From Mycobacterium sp. ITM-2016-00316 (GTDB lineage: Bacteria; Actinomycetota; Actinomycetes; Mycobacteriales; Mycobacteriaceae), in contig NZ_CP134398.1 in NCBI RefSeq assembly GCF_002968335.2, positions 5,890,001-5,954,000 on the forward strand: DNA of 64,000 bases, given 5' to 3'. The notes beneath the pieces are model-generated. The model had not been told where the DNA came from, did no database searches, and saw only the letters and a program-made list of their open reading frames with translations. Below, one piece after another: positions 18,228 through 27,697 of the stretch (its first letter is position 1; every line of letters starts with the position of its first letter). Made by a program: the position numbers and the translations under genes.

Positions 18228-19822
18228 CCTGCCTCCGAGTCACGTTCGTGTCGGGCATACTGGGTGACCGTCCCTGCGCCGTCTGCCCGCGGATCCACTG
18301 CAGCAGTGAGCCGACCGGCCGCGTCGACGGTCACCACATTGGCTTGACCGAGTCCCTCGGTGTGCTGCCCCACAACTTCGACCGACAGACCGGAGTCCAG
18401 CAGCGCTGTGATCGCCGCCCGGTCGGCGTCCGCCTCGACCACCACGGAATCGGCCGTCGCACCGACCGTCTGCAACCCGACGATCGCACGGGGCGCGGCG
18501 ACCGCGTCCGCGGCGGACACCCCGGCCAACATTCGTAGGAACACCTGGGTGAGGATCTGGGGCTGACCCTGTCCACCCATCGTCGCCAGCACCTGCCGCA
18601 GCTCGCCGTTCTGGGTGACGATCATCGGCATCAGCGTATGCAGCGGACGCTTTCTGGGCGCCAACAGATTCGGCGAGTGCGGCTGTAGCGAGAAGCTGGT
18701 GCCGCGGTCGTGGAATAGGATGCCGGTCTCCGGGTCGATCAGGCCGGAACCGAATGCGTGATAGACGCTTTGAATGAGCGAGACCGCCGTGCCGTCGCTG
18801 TCGGCTGCTGCGATTCCCACGGTGTCACCGCCCGGCACGGAGGCGGCGGGGGTCGCGTCGACCAGCGAGGTGGCCGCGCGCAGATCGCCGTGGACCAGAG
18901 CATCGACGTCGACCGGGCGGTGTCGCGGGTCGGCGAGATACTCCGACCGGAGCCGGTTCGCGTGGTGAAACACCCGCATCAGCCTCCCGATTCCCTCGCC
19001 GAGGGGATCGTCGATCCCCAGTTCCTCGAGTGCCCGCAGCGCCCGCAGCATCACCAGGCCGTGCGTGTTCGGCGGGCTGGTCGACACGGTCAGGCCACCG
19101 AAGTCCACCGACAGTGGATTGGTCACCTCGGCTGCGAACTCAGCGAAGTCGGCGTCGTCGAGGACCGAACCGCGGGAGCGGAGGTACTGGACAGTGCGTA
19201 CGGCGAGGTCGCCGGTGTAGAACTCGTCGGGTCCGCCGCGGGCCAGGGCTGCGAATGTCGCGGCCAGCTCGGGCTGTCGGAACACCTCGCCCCGTTGGAT
19301 GCGCCGTCCGCCGGGTCGGAACACCCGGTCGAAGTCCTCGTGGCCGTGCAGGTCATCGTTCTCCGGGTCGGCGAGGTGAGCGGCGAGCGAGGCCGGCACC
19401 GGCACCCCCTCGCGGGCCACCTGCTCACCGGGTTGCATCAACCGCTTCCACGAGAGCCGACTACCGAAGCGCTGCAACGTCTCCCACCCGCGCACGCCGC
19501 CGGGGACAGTGACGGTGTCCGCGCCACGGTCGGGCAGGGCCGCACCGTACCTGGCCTGCATCGCAGCGACGTCGGTGGCAGCGCCCGACCATCCCGACGC
19601 GTTGACGCAGCGCACCGCGCCGTCGGGTGTGCGGACCAACGCGATCAGGTCACCGCCGAGCGCCACATTGTGCGGATACACCACGGTCAGTACTGCGGCG
19701 GCGGCGATGGCGGCATCGACGGCGCTTCCGCCGTCGCGGTAGGCCGCCATGGCCGCGTCGGTGGCCGCGACATGCGGTGTGGCGATCGCGCCGGTGAACG
19801 CACCTGGTCGAAACGTGAGCAC
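18224..19822 (-). CDS. Gamma-glutamyltransferase-family N-terminal nucleophile hydrolase
   Basis: A 532-residue GGT-family protein. The N-terminal DAAIAAAAVLTVVYPHNVALGGD is the GGT start region, and the nucleophile is T334 in PGGDTVGIAAADSDG, where autocleavage would give the small subunit. HAFGSGLIDPETGILFHDRG follows as expected. No signal peptide or membrane anchor is visible, unlike periplasmic GGTs, so it should act in the cytosol. It lies directly behind a polar-amino-acid ABC transporter, which suggests hydrolysis of an imported gamma-glutamyl compound. The start codon is GTG. Confidence 0.85.
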   Translation of the reverse strand: MLTFRPGAFTGAIATPHVAATDAAMAAYRDGGSAVDAAIAAAAVLTVVYPHNVALGGDLIALVRTPDGAVRCVNASGWSGAATDVAAMQARYGAALPDRGADTVTVPGGVRGWETLQRFGSRLSWKRLMQPGEQVAREGVPVPASLAAHLADPENDDLHGHEDFDRVFRPGGRRIQRGEVFRQPELAATFAALARGGPDEFYTGDLAVRTVQYLRSRGSVLDDADFAEFAAEVTNPLSVDFGGLTVSTSPPNTHGLVMLRALRALEELGIDDPLGEGIGRLMRVFHHANRLRSEYLADPRHRPVDVDALVHGDLRAATSLVDATPAASVPGGDTVGIAAADSDGTAVSLIQSVYHAFGSGLIDPETGILFHDRGTSFSLQPHSPNLLAPRKRPLHTLMPMIVTQNGELRQVLATMGGQGQPQILTQVFLRMLAGVSAADAVAAPRAIVGLQTVGATADSVVVEADADRAAITALLDSGLSVEVVGQHTEGLGQANVVTVDAAGRLTAAVDPRADGAGTVTQYARHERDSEAG

Positions 19823-19863
19823 GGGTGAGCTGGTCCCCTCAGGAGTAGGCGATGGTGTCGATG

Positions 19864-20628
19864 TCAGTGGATTGTCGACAGGAATGCTTTGGTGCGGTCA
19901 CTTTTTGGGCTGGAGAAGAGTTCGATTGGCGGGGAGTCCTCGATGATGCGGCCACCATCCATGACGACAATGCGGTCGGCGACTTCACGGGCGAACCGCA
20001 TCTCGTGGGTCACCACCACCATCGTCATCTGGTCGCGCGCCAGTTCGCGCATCACCTCGAGCACCTCGCCCACCATCTCGACATCCAGCGCGCTGGTGGG
20101 CTCGTCGAACAGCATCACCTTCGGCCGCATGGCCAGTGCCCGGGCGATCGCCACGCGCTGCTGTTGGCCACCGGAGAGCTGACTGGGTCGGGATTCTTCC
20201 TTGTCTCCCAGCCCCACTCGCTCCAGCAGCGCCTTGGCGTCCTCGCGCGACTTCGCCTTGGGCTGACCGAGCACGCGGACCGGACCGTTCCACACGTTCT
20301 CCAGCGCGGTCATATGCGGAAAAAGGTTGAAATGCTGGAAGACGAAGCCGATTTCGCGTCGGCGACGCGCCAGTTCGGCGATGCCCACCTTGCGCTGCGA
20401 TCCCGTCTCGCGATGCGCAATCGAGACGCCGCCGATCAGCACCTCTCCGGAGTCCAGCTGCTCCAGATGGTTCAGCGACCGCAACAGAGTGGTCTTGCCC
20501 GCCCCGGAGGGGCCGATGAGCACGACGACCTGGCCGCGCTGGACGTCGAGGTTGACGTCGTTGAGTACCCGGCGCCCACCCAGCGTGCAGCACGCATTAC
20601 GCACCGACACGATGACTTTGTCGTTCAT
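19864..20628 (-). CDS. Amino-acid ABC transporter ATP-binding protein
   Basis: A 254-residue PAAT-type ATPase with Walker [11 protein letters not shown]-loop [10 protein letters not shown], signature LSGGQQQR, Walker [13 protein letters not shown] and the switch His in VTHEMRFA. It follows the permease by 10 bases and precedes the GGT gene by 41. It powers the importer encoded by the three-gene set. Confidence 0.9.
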   Translation of the reverse strand: MNDKVIVSVRNACCTLGGRRVLNDVNLDVQRGQVVVLIGPSGAGKTTLLRSLNHLEQLDSGEVLIGGVSIAHRETGSQRKVGIAELARRRREIGFVFQHFNLFPHMTALENVWNGPVRVLGQPKAKSREDAKALLERVGLGDKEESRPSQLSGGQQQRVAIARALAMRPKVMLFDEPTSALDVEMVGEVLEVMRELARDQMTMVVVTHEMRFAREVADRIVVMDGGRIIEDSPPIELFSSPKSDRTKAFLSTIH

Positions 20629-20638
20629 AGCTTCTCCT

Positions 20639-21442
20639 CTACCCGTGCGGCTGCAGGGTTGCGGGGTCCGGAGTGGTGGGACCCGCGGCTCGACGCGCCC
20701 CCAGCAGCCGCTGGGTGATCGTGACTCGCTGCTCGATACCGAGTTGGCGGGTCAGGCTGTTCTCGATGGCGGCCTGGATGAACGTCCACACCGTGGTCAG
20801 TGCGAGGTAGTAGATGGCCGCGACGATGAAGATCTCGAAGGTGTGGAAAGTCGCCGAGCTGATCTGCTGCGTGACGAGGAACATCTCGCTGACGCCGATC
20901 ACCGACAGCACCGATGTGGTCTTCATCATCCCGTTGAACGAGTTGCCCATCGGCGGCACCATCACGCGAAGGGACTGCGGAACGATGACGAAGCGCATCA
21001 ACCTGGCCGGTGTCATGCCCAGCGACGCCGCGGCCTCGAACTGCCCCTTCGGCACGGAATCCAGCCCCGACCTGATGATCTCGGCGATGTAGGCGCTCTC
21101 GTTGATCATCAGCCCGATGATCGCGGCCTGCACGGCGGCCTTCACCGAAAGCCCGAGGATGGACGCGTCGTGGAACTGGTAGACCCCGACGGCAGCCAGC
21201 CCGGTGTAGATGATCACCAGTTGCACGAGCAGTGGCGTGCCCCGGATGACCCAGATGTAGAAACCGGCAGCCCAGCGGACGGCGGCCACGCGTGACCGGC
21301 GCATGAGTGCCACGGCGAGACCGACGAGCGTGGCAAGGACCATCGCGATCGCAGAGATAACGATGGTCAGGACGAGGCCGTCGAGGAACGGTTCGCTCGG
21401 GGTGAAGAGCGATTTCCAGAAGAATGCCCAATCAAATTGCAC
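20639..21442 (-). CDS. Amino-acid ABC transporter permease
   Basis: A 267-residue HisM/GlnP-type permease. The first helix is followed by [22 protein letters not shown] and the [21 protein letters not shown] loop are the EAA motif that docks the ATPase. Five or so membrane segments are visible. One permease gene suggests a homodimeric pore. Confidence 0.9.
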   Translation of the reverse strand: MQFDWAFFWKSLFTPSEPFLDGLVLTIVISAIAMVLATLVGLAVALMRRSRVAAVRWAAGFYIWVIRGTPLLVQLVIIYTGLAAVGVYQFHDASILGLSVKAAVQAAIIGLMINESAYIAEIIRSGLDSVPKGQFEAAASLGMTPARLMRFVIVPQSLRVMVPPMGNSFNGMMKTTSVLSVIGVSEMFLVTQQISSATFHTFEIFIVAAIYYLALTTVWTFIQAAIENSLTRQLGIEQRVTITQRLLGARRAAGPTTPDPATLQPHG

Positions 21443-21473
21443 GGGAATATCTCTCGATCCGTTCGTGGTGCTT

Positions 21474-22319
21474 TTATTTCGTGATGCTCAGGTCGCCCAT
21501 GCCCCACTCGTCCAGGATCTTGGCGTAGGTGCCGTTGGACTCCAGTTCGCCGAGCGCCTGCGCGATCGCGTCGTGCAGCGCGGTATTACCCTTCAATGTC
21601 GCGGCGCCGATCTGGATGGTGCCGAAAGGCTCGCCCACCGGCTCGATCTTGGCGCCGGTCTTGGTGGCGTAGTAGCCAACTGTCTCAGCGGTTTCCATGT
21701 ACGCGTCGACCTGGCCGTTCTGCACCTGCTGAATGGACACGTCGGCCTGGCTGGTGCGGGTGATGTCGACCGGGGGCTTGCCTGCCGCCGTGCACTTCTC
21801 CGATTGCTCCTGGGCCAGAGACTCGGCCGTGGTGGCCACCGCAAGTACGACCTTTTTTCCGCACAGGCTCTCATTCAGGCCGGTGATGTCGGAGGGCTTG
21901 TCCTCAGAGACGGCGATGCCCGTGCCTGACAAGACGTAGGGCACGAAGTCGACGACCTTTTCACGTTCGGGTTTGATGTACAGCTGCGCCATGATGACAT
22001 CGCATTGCTTGGCCTGCAGCGTGGGAATCAGTGTGGCAAAGGAGGATTCGTGGAATCTGGCAGTCACCCCCATCTGGGCGGCGAGCGCCTCTCCCAGATC
22101 GACCTCGCTGCCGATCAGCTTGCCGGTCTCGTCGTGATAGACGTTGGGCGGCGTGCCGTCGTTCGACGCGCAGATCGTCAGCGTGTTCGTTTCCAGGATT
22201 GCCGGTGGCTGTACCTTCGCCGGACCGGTGGGGCTCGGCGCCGCCTCGTCCGACGACGAACAACCGACCAGTCCGAAGAGTGCTACGCCGGCAAGGCCGG
22301 CGATCAACGTCGTCTTCAT
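21474..22319 (-). CDS. Amino-acid ABC transporter substrate-binding lipoprotein
   Basis: The start at ATG 22319 is set by GGAGGAAC immediately upstream and gives 281 residues. The N-terminus is a lipoprotein signal with lipobox LVGC. The mature part is a family-3 (polar amino acid) binding protein, seen in IGSEVDLGEALAAQMG and DVIMAQLYIKPERE. Ligand residues cannot be assigned with certainty. It leads the transporter-GGT operon and lies just below an 18-bp inverted repeat. Confidence 0.9.
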   Translation of the reverse strand: MKTTLIAGLAGVALFGLVGCSSSDEAAPSPTGPAKVQPPAILETNTLTICASNDGTPPNVYHDETGKLIGSEVDLGEALAAQMGVTARFHESSFATLIPTLQAKQCDVIMAQLYIKPEREKVVDFVPYVLSGTGIAVSEDKPSDITGLNESLCGKKVVLAVATTAESLAQEQSEKCTAAGKPPVDITRTSQADVSIQQVQNGQVDAYMETAETVGYYATKTGAKIEPVGEPFGTIQIGAATLKGNTALHDAIAQALGELESNGTYAKILDEWGMGDLSITK

Positions 22320-22345
22320 CGTTCCTCCAGATGTCTGCGGTGCTT

Positions 22346-22363
22346 CCCTATCGAACGATAGGG
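22346..22363. promoter_or_regulatory. 18-bp inverted repeat upstream of the binding-protein gene
   Basis: CCCTATCGAACGATAGGG has perfect 8-bp arms around AA, 27 bp before the start codon of the binding lipoprotein. It is 71 bp from the end of the TetR gene. It is the best candidate operator for that TetR protein. Assigned by symmetry and place. Confidence 0.6.
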
Positions 22364-22433
22364 CAATTTTGACCGCGGAGGATGCGTGTGACCGAACTCG
22401 TAACACGATTTACCCAGTCGTCATGAGACGGAG

Positions 22434-23126
22434 TCAGTTGACGGTGGTCAGATCGACGCCGCGTCGTTCGATCTCGCCGAGGCGCCCACGTGTGACCTCC
22501 CGGACGTTCGCCAGCCGCGACTGATCGACGAGCATGGAACGCACCACGAAGTCGGCTGCCTGCAGCGGCCGCTCGTGCCGCACACGTCCGGAAGGACCGC
22601 CCTGCTCGCGCAGCGTCTCGAACAACACGCCGTTGATGGCGCGTTGCACGAAACTCGGCTCGAAGGAGACGAATTCGCCTGCCTGGTGCCCGCCGTCGAC
22701 GACGCTCTCGACCTGCCGGTGGAACATGGCGATGCCCTCACGCTCGGCCTCGAAGTCGTCGAGCCCCAGGACGGCGTCCTGGTACAGACCCCGCGCGTCG
22801 AACGGCTGAACCAGGATCTCGCGGACGTCGCAGGCGATGGCGAGGTGCAACTTCTCCGCCCAACTCGACTGCTCGGCAAGCCGCTGGTTCATCCGGTCGA
22901 TCGAGGGCCCGAGGTCCAGTTCGACCAGGGCACGGAAGATCTCGTGCTTGGCTTGGAAGTGGTGGAACAGTGAGGGCTGCCGGATCGCGACGGCCTCTGC
23001 GATGTCACGCGTCGACGTGCCGAAGTAGCCGCGCTGGGCGAACAGCACCGACGCCGACAGCAGGATGCGGCCGCGCGTCGACGCCCAGTCCACGGCTTTC
23101 GGTTCCCAGCCCTTCCCGTACTTCAC
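22434..23126 (-). CDS. TetR-family regulator
   Basis: A 230-residue TetR protein. Residues ~18-65 hold the helix-turn-helix (LFAQRGYFGTSTRDIAEAV, then IRQPSLFHHFQAKHEIF). The C-terminal ligand domain has no recognised signature. It is encoded directly upstream of, and co-directional with, the ABC transporter-GGT set, and an 18-bp palindrome lies between them. It likely represses that operon in the absence of substrate. Confidence 0.85.
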   Translation of the reverse strand: MKYGKGWEPKAVDWASTRGRILLSASVLFAQRGYFGTSTRDIAEAVAIRQPSLFHHFQAKHEIFRALVELDLGPSIDRMNQRLAEQSSWAEKLHLAIACDVREILVQPFDARGLYQDAVLGLDDFEAEREGIAMFHRQVESVVDGGHQAGEFVSFEPSFVQRAINGVLFETLREQGGPSGRVRHERPLQAADFVVRSMLVDQSRLANVREVTRGRLGEIERRGVDLTTVN

Positions 23127-23274
23127 CCGTCAACTGTGACATACGGCCTCCCTCCCCATCGTCGGTAGCTGGGGCGGAGATCACCAGCCGGTCGTGAGGA
23201 CCCGCTCCAGGAAGTCGGCGAAGTAGTTCACCGACTCCTGTGAGGCACACAGCGCATCTTTCAGGCGGACTGAC

Positions 23275-23910
23275 CTACGTCGTGGTCGGCCCACTGAGTC
23301 GAGCGGCCGCATCCGGGTTGAGGATGTACAACCCGGCCACCGTGTGATCATCACGAAAGGTGATGCGCGCGACGAAATCGCCGGCCTCGAAGGCCAGCGG
23401 CGTGTCCGTCGTGGTGAAGATCCCGGCGCGCACGGCGGTGATGTCTCCGTGCCCTTCGTACGCTCCAGCCGTCCCCACGATCTGAGCCCACGCCTCGGCA
23501 AGTCCTTCATCGGTGAGCCCGTCGCGCATGGTGGCATCGAAGCGGGCGCTGATATCTGCCCATCGGGCGTGCGCCATGTCGCTGAGGATCGTCTCGGTCA
23601 GGTCCTGAGCTTCAGGCAGAGCCGTGGTGTTCATCATTTCTCCAGTTCGTGGGTCGATCGGTTTGCCGTAGCGCTGGAAGGCGGCCTGCCGCGATACCCC
23701 TAGGACCTCGCCGATGTCCTGCCATGTTCGGCCCGATTCTCGTGCCCGCTGCACGGCGGCGGCCAGTAATTCCTCAGCCCGTCCCTGAATCTCCTGTGCC
23801 GCAAGCACTCCCTTGAGCGGGTCGTCCTCGGCACGCAGGATCGGGGCGGCAAGCAACTGCCCCAGCTGGCGGTGAAGTTGCTGTGCGATCGCGGTAAACG
23901 GGGCCGGCAC
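23275..23910 (-). CDS. Helix-turn-helix protein with DUF3887-like domain
   Basis: A 211-residue protein. Residues ~45-82 carry a sigma/HTH-like segment, RESGRTWQDIGEVLGVSRQAAFQRYGKP. Residues ~105-205 look like the DUF3887/SnoaL-type cone fold (LSDMAHARWADISARFDATMRDGLT, then FVARITFRDDHTVAGLYI). This combination suggests a small-ligand-sensing DNA-binding protein. The target is unknown. It stands alone between TetR and the GNAT set. Confidence 0.65.
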   Translation of the reverse strand: MPAPFTAIAQQLHRQLGQLLAAPILRAEDDPLKGVLAAQEIQGRAEELLAAAVQRARESGRTWQDIGEVLGVSRQAAFQRYGKPIDPRTGEMMNTTALPEAQDLTETILSDMAHARWADISARFDATMRDGLTDEGLAEAWAQIVGTAGAYEGHGDITAVRAGIFTTTDTPLAFEAGDFVARITFRDDHTVAGLYILNPDAAARLSGPTTT

Positions 23911-24018
23911 GTGTCAAGGTTAAGATGACGGGAGTGCATTTGTCAAGTAATTCTTGACACGGCGGCGACTCGGGCCCGCCCCTGGGTCACGAACGACACC
24001 GGGGTCCAGGCGGCTGTG

Positions 24019-24498
24019 TCAATCGCCCTCTCGGCGTAGGTCTTTGAGCATCGCTATCCCCAGCGGGCCGTGGCCCCGGCCGACCTCGCGGAAGCCCTTG
24101 CGTTCGTAGAGTCGTCGTGCGGGATTGCGGACGTGGACGTTGGTGCACATCGTGTCGCACAGTGGCGCGAGCTCTGCGAACAGAGCATCCAGCAGCACTC
24201 CCCCGATGCCGGCGCCGCGCTGTTCCGGCACGACCGCCATGCACAGCTCGGGCAACGGCACCCCGACAGCATCCGTGTGCAGCGGTGGATTGCTGTGATA
24301 GGTCCACACTGCGCCAGCGGGCGATCCTTGACGGACCTCGGCGATGATCGCCACGGTTCCTGGCGCGGGCAACATCTCTTGCACCTCGTCATCGTCCGGG
24401 TCAGGCAGGGACCGATCCTCGATCACGCAGGCATACCGCGCCATCTCGACCATGAACACGCGATCACTGGGCGTGGCTGCACGCAACGTCACCGACAT
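24019..24498 (-). CDS. GNAT-family N-acetyltransferase
   Basis: A 159-residue GNAT. The acetyl-CoA loop is in VVPEQRGAGIGGVLLDALF (residues ~90-108), followed by VHVRNPARRLYERKGF. Both are complete. It overlaps the end of a second, internally deleted GNAT gene by 10 bases. The substrate is unknown. Confidence 0.8.
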   Translation of the reverse strand: MSVTLRAATPSDRVFMVEMARYACVIEDRSLPDPDDDEVQEMLPAPGTVAIIAEVRQGSPAGAVWTYHSNPPLHTDAVGVPLPELCMAVVPEQRGAGIGGVLLDALFAELAPLCDTMCTNVHVRNPARRLYERKGFREVGRGHGPLGIAMLKDLRREGD

Positions 24499-24782
24499 CC
24501 CATCACCCGGAATGCTGAGTGCGCCGGCGGATGGGCGCGCATATGCACACGGACGTCGGCGTCTGCGCCCTCGACCTTCGACTCGACGAACCCCAGGCGC
24601 CGGTATAGACGGCGGGCATCGCTGTTGACCTTCAACACGCTCAGGCGCACACCGCGATCGGCGCTGAACGCGTCATCCCAGCCCCACACCTGATTCACGT
24701 ACGGACCCAGCGTGGCCTTGTGCAGCTCGAAAATGAACTCGAAGTCCTCGACACCGGCCGCACGGAACGTAATCGTGGTCAT
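24489..24782 (-). pseudogene. GNAT gene with internal in-frame deletion
   Basis: The 97-codon frame has a GNAT start (FEFIFELHKATLGPYVNQVWGWDDAF, here described in parts: residues 13-38) joined directly to a GNAT end (VLKVNSDARRLYRRLGF). The usual 60-70 residues between them, including the acetyl-CoA-binding R/Q-x-x-G-x-G/A loop, are missing. The frame is kept. Without that loop, acetyl transfer is not expected. It overlaps peptidase E by 4 bases and the next GNAT by 10. Confidence 0.7.
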
Positions 24783-25507
24783 CGCAGCCGCCGCACGTCG
24801 AGCGCGGACTCCGCCGCGCCATCTCCCAGTCTCTGCACGAAATATGCTCCTGCTGTGCCATTCTCAGCGACCGCCTCCACAAACGTCGTTCCGCGGTAGA
24901 GCAGTCCTGCCCCGTCATCGGTGGCGTAGGAGGCCGGCAGCACCCGATCTTCGACGAGGGCATGCAGCAATGGGCGGCGTTGTTCCTCGGAGTCGTAGTG
25001 CACACCATTGCCGTACGGCAGGAATCCCAACCCATTGCTGATCGGTTGAAGCGCTGGGCCAAACGAGTCAGTGGTGCCCCCGGCGTGCCAGCAGATCGAT
25101 CCTGCCGATATCCCGGTCAGCACGACGCCGGACTGCCATGCCGCTCGCAGCGCGACGTCAAGTTCGTGCACGCGCCACAACGCGAGCAAGTTGGCGGCAC
25201 TGCCCCCGAACACCCACACCACATCCTGCTCCAACAGGTGTGCCGCGGCATCGGCGAATGTCGGCATCGGGAACAGCGCGATGTGCGAAGGAATGAAGCC
25301 GCGCACCTGAGCGGCCTCGGTCAAGCAATGCAGCACGGCCTTGTCATCACCCACCGCGGTGGCCAGGAAGCAGATGCGTGGCGCGCGACCGACGACCCCG
25401 GACAAGTCGACCGCGAAGTCAGTCAATGCCGTGAACTCAAATCGGGTCCGCCGTCCAGCCCCGATACCCCCGCTGGTGGCGAGGATGGTCGGTGCATCTG
25501 CGGGCAT
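24779..25507 (-). CDS. Peptidase E-like (family S51) serine peptidase
   Basis: I start at ATG 25507 (MPADAPTILATSGGIG, 242 residues). The nucleophile Ser lies in TGISAGSICWHAGG, and VFGGSAANLLALWRVHELD matches the S51 fold, as does GVHYDSEEQRRPLL. E. coli peptidase E splits Asp-X dipeptides; related proteins are cyanophycinases. Gene order with two GNATs suggests a small modification/degradation operon. Confidence 0.8.
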   Translation of the reverse strand: MPADAPTILATSGGIGAGRRTRFEFTALTDFAVDLSGVVGRAPRICFLATAVGDDKAVLHCLTEAAQVRGFIPSHIALFPMPTFADAAAHLLEQDVVWVFGGSAANLLALWRVHELDVALRAAWQSGVVLTGISAGSICWHAGGTTDSFGPALQPISNGLGFLPYGNGVHYDSEEQRRPLLHALVEDRVLPASYATDDGAGLLYRGTTFVEAVAENGTAGAYFVQRLGDGAAESALDVRRLR

Positions 25508-25617
25508 CCAACGACGGTAGGCGCACACATAAAGGTGCACAACCGATTACTGAGGAGGCCACGGCGGTGCTGGCGGCCGCGCCTGAGGCCATCACTCTTA
25601 GGCGGTGCCGATCGAAG

Positions 25618-26046
25618 CTAAGCCTGGTCCGACGTCGGACTCGAATAGTCCCAAGACAACGTTCTCAGCGGTGTCATGCGGATGTAGGCGGTGCCCGCCC
25701 GAGGTTGGGTAGGCCATTCGGACTCTGGCACGCCGCGCTTCCGGGCGCCTGCTCTCGCGAGCTCGAGTGCTTCGCCTGGTTCGCGAACGATCCGGGCGTG
25801 ACCTTGGAACAGCACTCCTCGGATGTCTGTCATGCTCGAGCCGTCTTCGAGCATGACGCTCACGTTCTGGTTGCTTTCGACGTTGGCAACTTTGCGTGTC
25901 CCGTCTCGCACACCCATGATGATGTCGCGGCCAAGGCGGAAGTATCCCAGTGGCACCGAGTGCGGGAATCCGTCCTTGTCGATGGTGCTCAGTACTGCCC
26001 AGGACGGGCGGCTGTCGAGATACGCCTCGATTTGTTCGTCACTCAT
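25618..26046 (-). CDS. PPOX-class flavin/F420-type split-barrel protein
   Basis: The start at ATG 26046 is favoured by AGGAA just ahead (142 residues, MSDEQIEAYLDSRPSWAVLS). WAVLSTIDKDGFPHSVPLGY and GVRDGTRKVANVESNQNVSVM are the split-barrel FMN/F420-binding segments of the pyridoxamine-phosphate-oxidase-like superfamily. An upstream ATG at 26058 is possible. Cofactor and substrate cannot be separated by eye. Confidence 0.75.
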   Translation of the reverse strand: MSDEQIEAYLDSRPSWAVLSTIDKDGFPHSVPLGYFRLGRDIIMGVRDGTRKVANVESNQNVSVMLEDGSSMTDIRGVLFQGHARIVREPGEALELARAGARKRGVPESEWPTQPRAGTAYIRMTPLRTLSWDYSSPTSDQA

Positions 26047-26188
26047 TTTTCCTGGCATGAGAAAGGGTACCAACCGCCAAATCAACGCTGAGCGTGGCAG
26101 TTCGGCAACATCCTCTCCCGGCACTCGCCATCCAAGGCCAAGGCCAGCTCGTCTCGGATAGGGCGAGCGTCATCGCCAACCAAGATGT

Positions 26189-27697
26189 TCACGTCGCGGG
26201 CTGCCGCGCTGTGCGGGTGAAGTAGTTCTGCACGTCGAAGGTCTTGGTGCGGGAACGGAATCGGAAGGTGAACGTCGGCCACATGACCGAGTTGCGGCCT
26301 CGTGAGTCCAGATACCAGCTGGAGCATCCCCCGGAGTTCCACACCGTGCCCCCGAGTGCGGCGTCGACCCACGCGTTGTAGGACGCCTGGGTTTCGGGGC
26401 GGACGTCGATCGACACGAGGCCCTCGGTGCGCATCGTGCGGAGAGCAGCCGCGAGGTAGGCGGCCTGAGATTCCAGCATGTAGACGATCGAACTGTGTCC
26501 CAGGTTGGTGTTGGGCCCGTACATCAGGAACAGGTTCGGGAAGCTCGCCACGGTGATGCCCAGGTGCGCGTTCGGGCTGCCCGCCCAGTGTGCGGCCAGG
26601 GTGTGGCCGTCGGCGCAGGTCAGCAGGTGCGCGACGGGAGGCTCGGTGGGGGTGAAGCCGGTGGCGAAGATGATGGTGTCAACCTCGTGCAACGTCCCGG
26701 CGCCGTCACGGACTCCGGTGGCGGTGATCTCGGCCAGGGCACTGGTCACCACATCGACGTCGGCGCGTGACAGGGTGGGCAGCCAGTCGTTGGTGAGCAG
26801 GATTCGCTTGCACCCGATGCGGAAGTCCGGCGTCAACGCGGCGCGCAACGCCGGGTCGGGCACTTGGCGGCGCAGTCGAGCCTTGGCGATCAGCTGAACT
26901 ATCGGCAGCAGCCACGTGAGATGTGCCAGTAGTACGAGGTAGCCCTCCCGATAGGTGTAGACGGTGCCACGAACCAGTTTCTGCAGCAAAGGAACTCGAC
27001 GATACAAGGCTTTTTCGGCGCGGCTCAGGGTGCGGTCCATTCGGGGCATCACCCACGCCGGCGTCCGCTGGAACACCGTCAGGTGGGAGGTCCGGTCGGC
27101 AATTTCGGGGACGAACTGCACCGCCGAGGCCCCGGTGCCGATCACAGCCACCCGCTCACCGGTCAGGTCGTGGTCGTGATTCCACGTGGCCGAGTGAAAC
27201 ACCGTGCCTGTGAAGTCGTTCAGTCCCGGCACATCGGGCAGCTTCGGGGTGGACAGGGCTCCGGTAGCGGCGACCAGGACCGTGGCGGTCAGCGTGCCCA
27301 GGGCGGTCTGCACCTGCCAGCACTGCCGGTCGTCGTCCCATGTCGCGCCGAGTAGCTCGCACCCGGTGATCAGGTGGCGCCGCAGCCCGGTCTGGTCAGC
27401 CACCGAGGTGAGGTAGCGGTGGATCTCAGGTTGGCGGGCGAAGGTGTGACTCCACTCGGAGCTGGGGGCGAAGGAGAACGAGTACAGCGACGTCGGGACG
27501 TCGCACGCGCAGCCGGGGTAGGTGTTGTCGCGCCATGTCCCGCCGACCTCGTCGGCCCGTTCGATGATCAGTAGGTCCGTCTGGGGCTCTGCGCGTAGGA
27601 CCGCCGCGGCGGCGGCCATCCCGGCGAATCCCGCGCCGACCACCAGAGTGTGCACCGACGCCGGAAGAGTCGGCGCTGTCGTTGGTGGTGTCGTCAT
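26189..27697 (-). CDS. Class B flavin monooxygenase (Baeyer-Villiger type)
   Basis: A 502-residue FAD/NADPH monooxygenase. FAD motif VVGAGFAGMAAAAAV at residues ~19-33 and NADPH motif VIGTGASAVQFVPEI are separated by FTGTVFHSATWNHD, the Baeyer-Villiger fingerprint FxGxxxHxxxW. The catalytic Arg region should follow; I did not assign it. It overlaps the alpha/beta hydrolase gene by 4 bases, so ketone oxidation to an ester followed by hydrolysis is a natural reading. Confidence 0.85.
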   Translation of the reverse strand: MTTPPTTAPTLPASVHTLVVGAGFAGMAAAAAVLRAEPQTDLLIIERADEVGGTWRDNTYPGCACDVPTSLYSFSFAPSSEWSHTFARQPEIHRYLTSVADQTGLRRHLITGCELLGATWDDDRQCWQVQTALGTLTATVLVAATGALSTPKLPDVPGLNDFTGTVFHSATWNHDHDLTGERVAVIGTGASAVQFVPEIADRTSHLTVFQRTPAWVMPRMDRTLSRAEKALYRRVPLLQKLVRGTVYTYREGYLVLLAHLTWLLPIVQLIAKARLRRQVPDPALRAALTPDFRIGCKRILLTNDWLPTLSRADVDVVTSALAEITATGVRDGAGTLHEVDTIIFATGFTPTEPPVAHLLTCADGHTLAAHWAGSPNAHLGITVASFPNLFLMYGPNTNLGHSSIVYMLESQAAYLAAALRTMRTEGLVSIDVRPETQASYNAWVDAALGGTVWNSGGCSSWYLDSRGRNSVMWPTFTFRFRSRTKTFDVQNYFTRTARQPAT

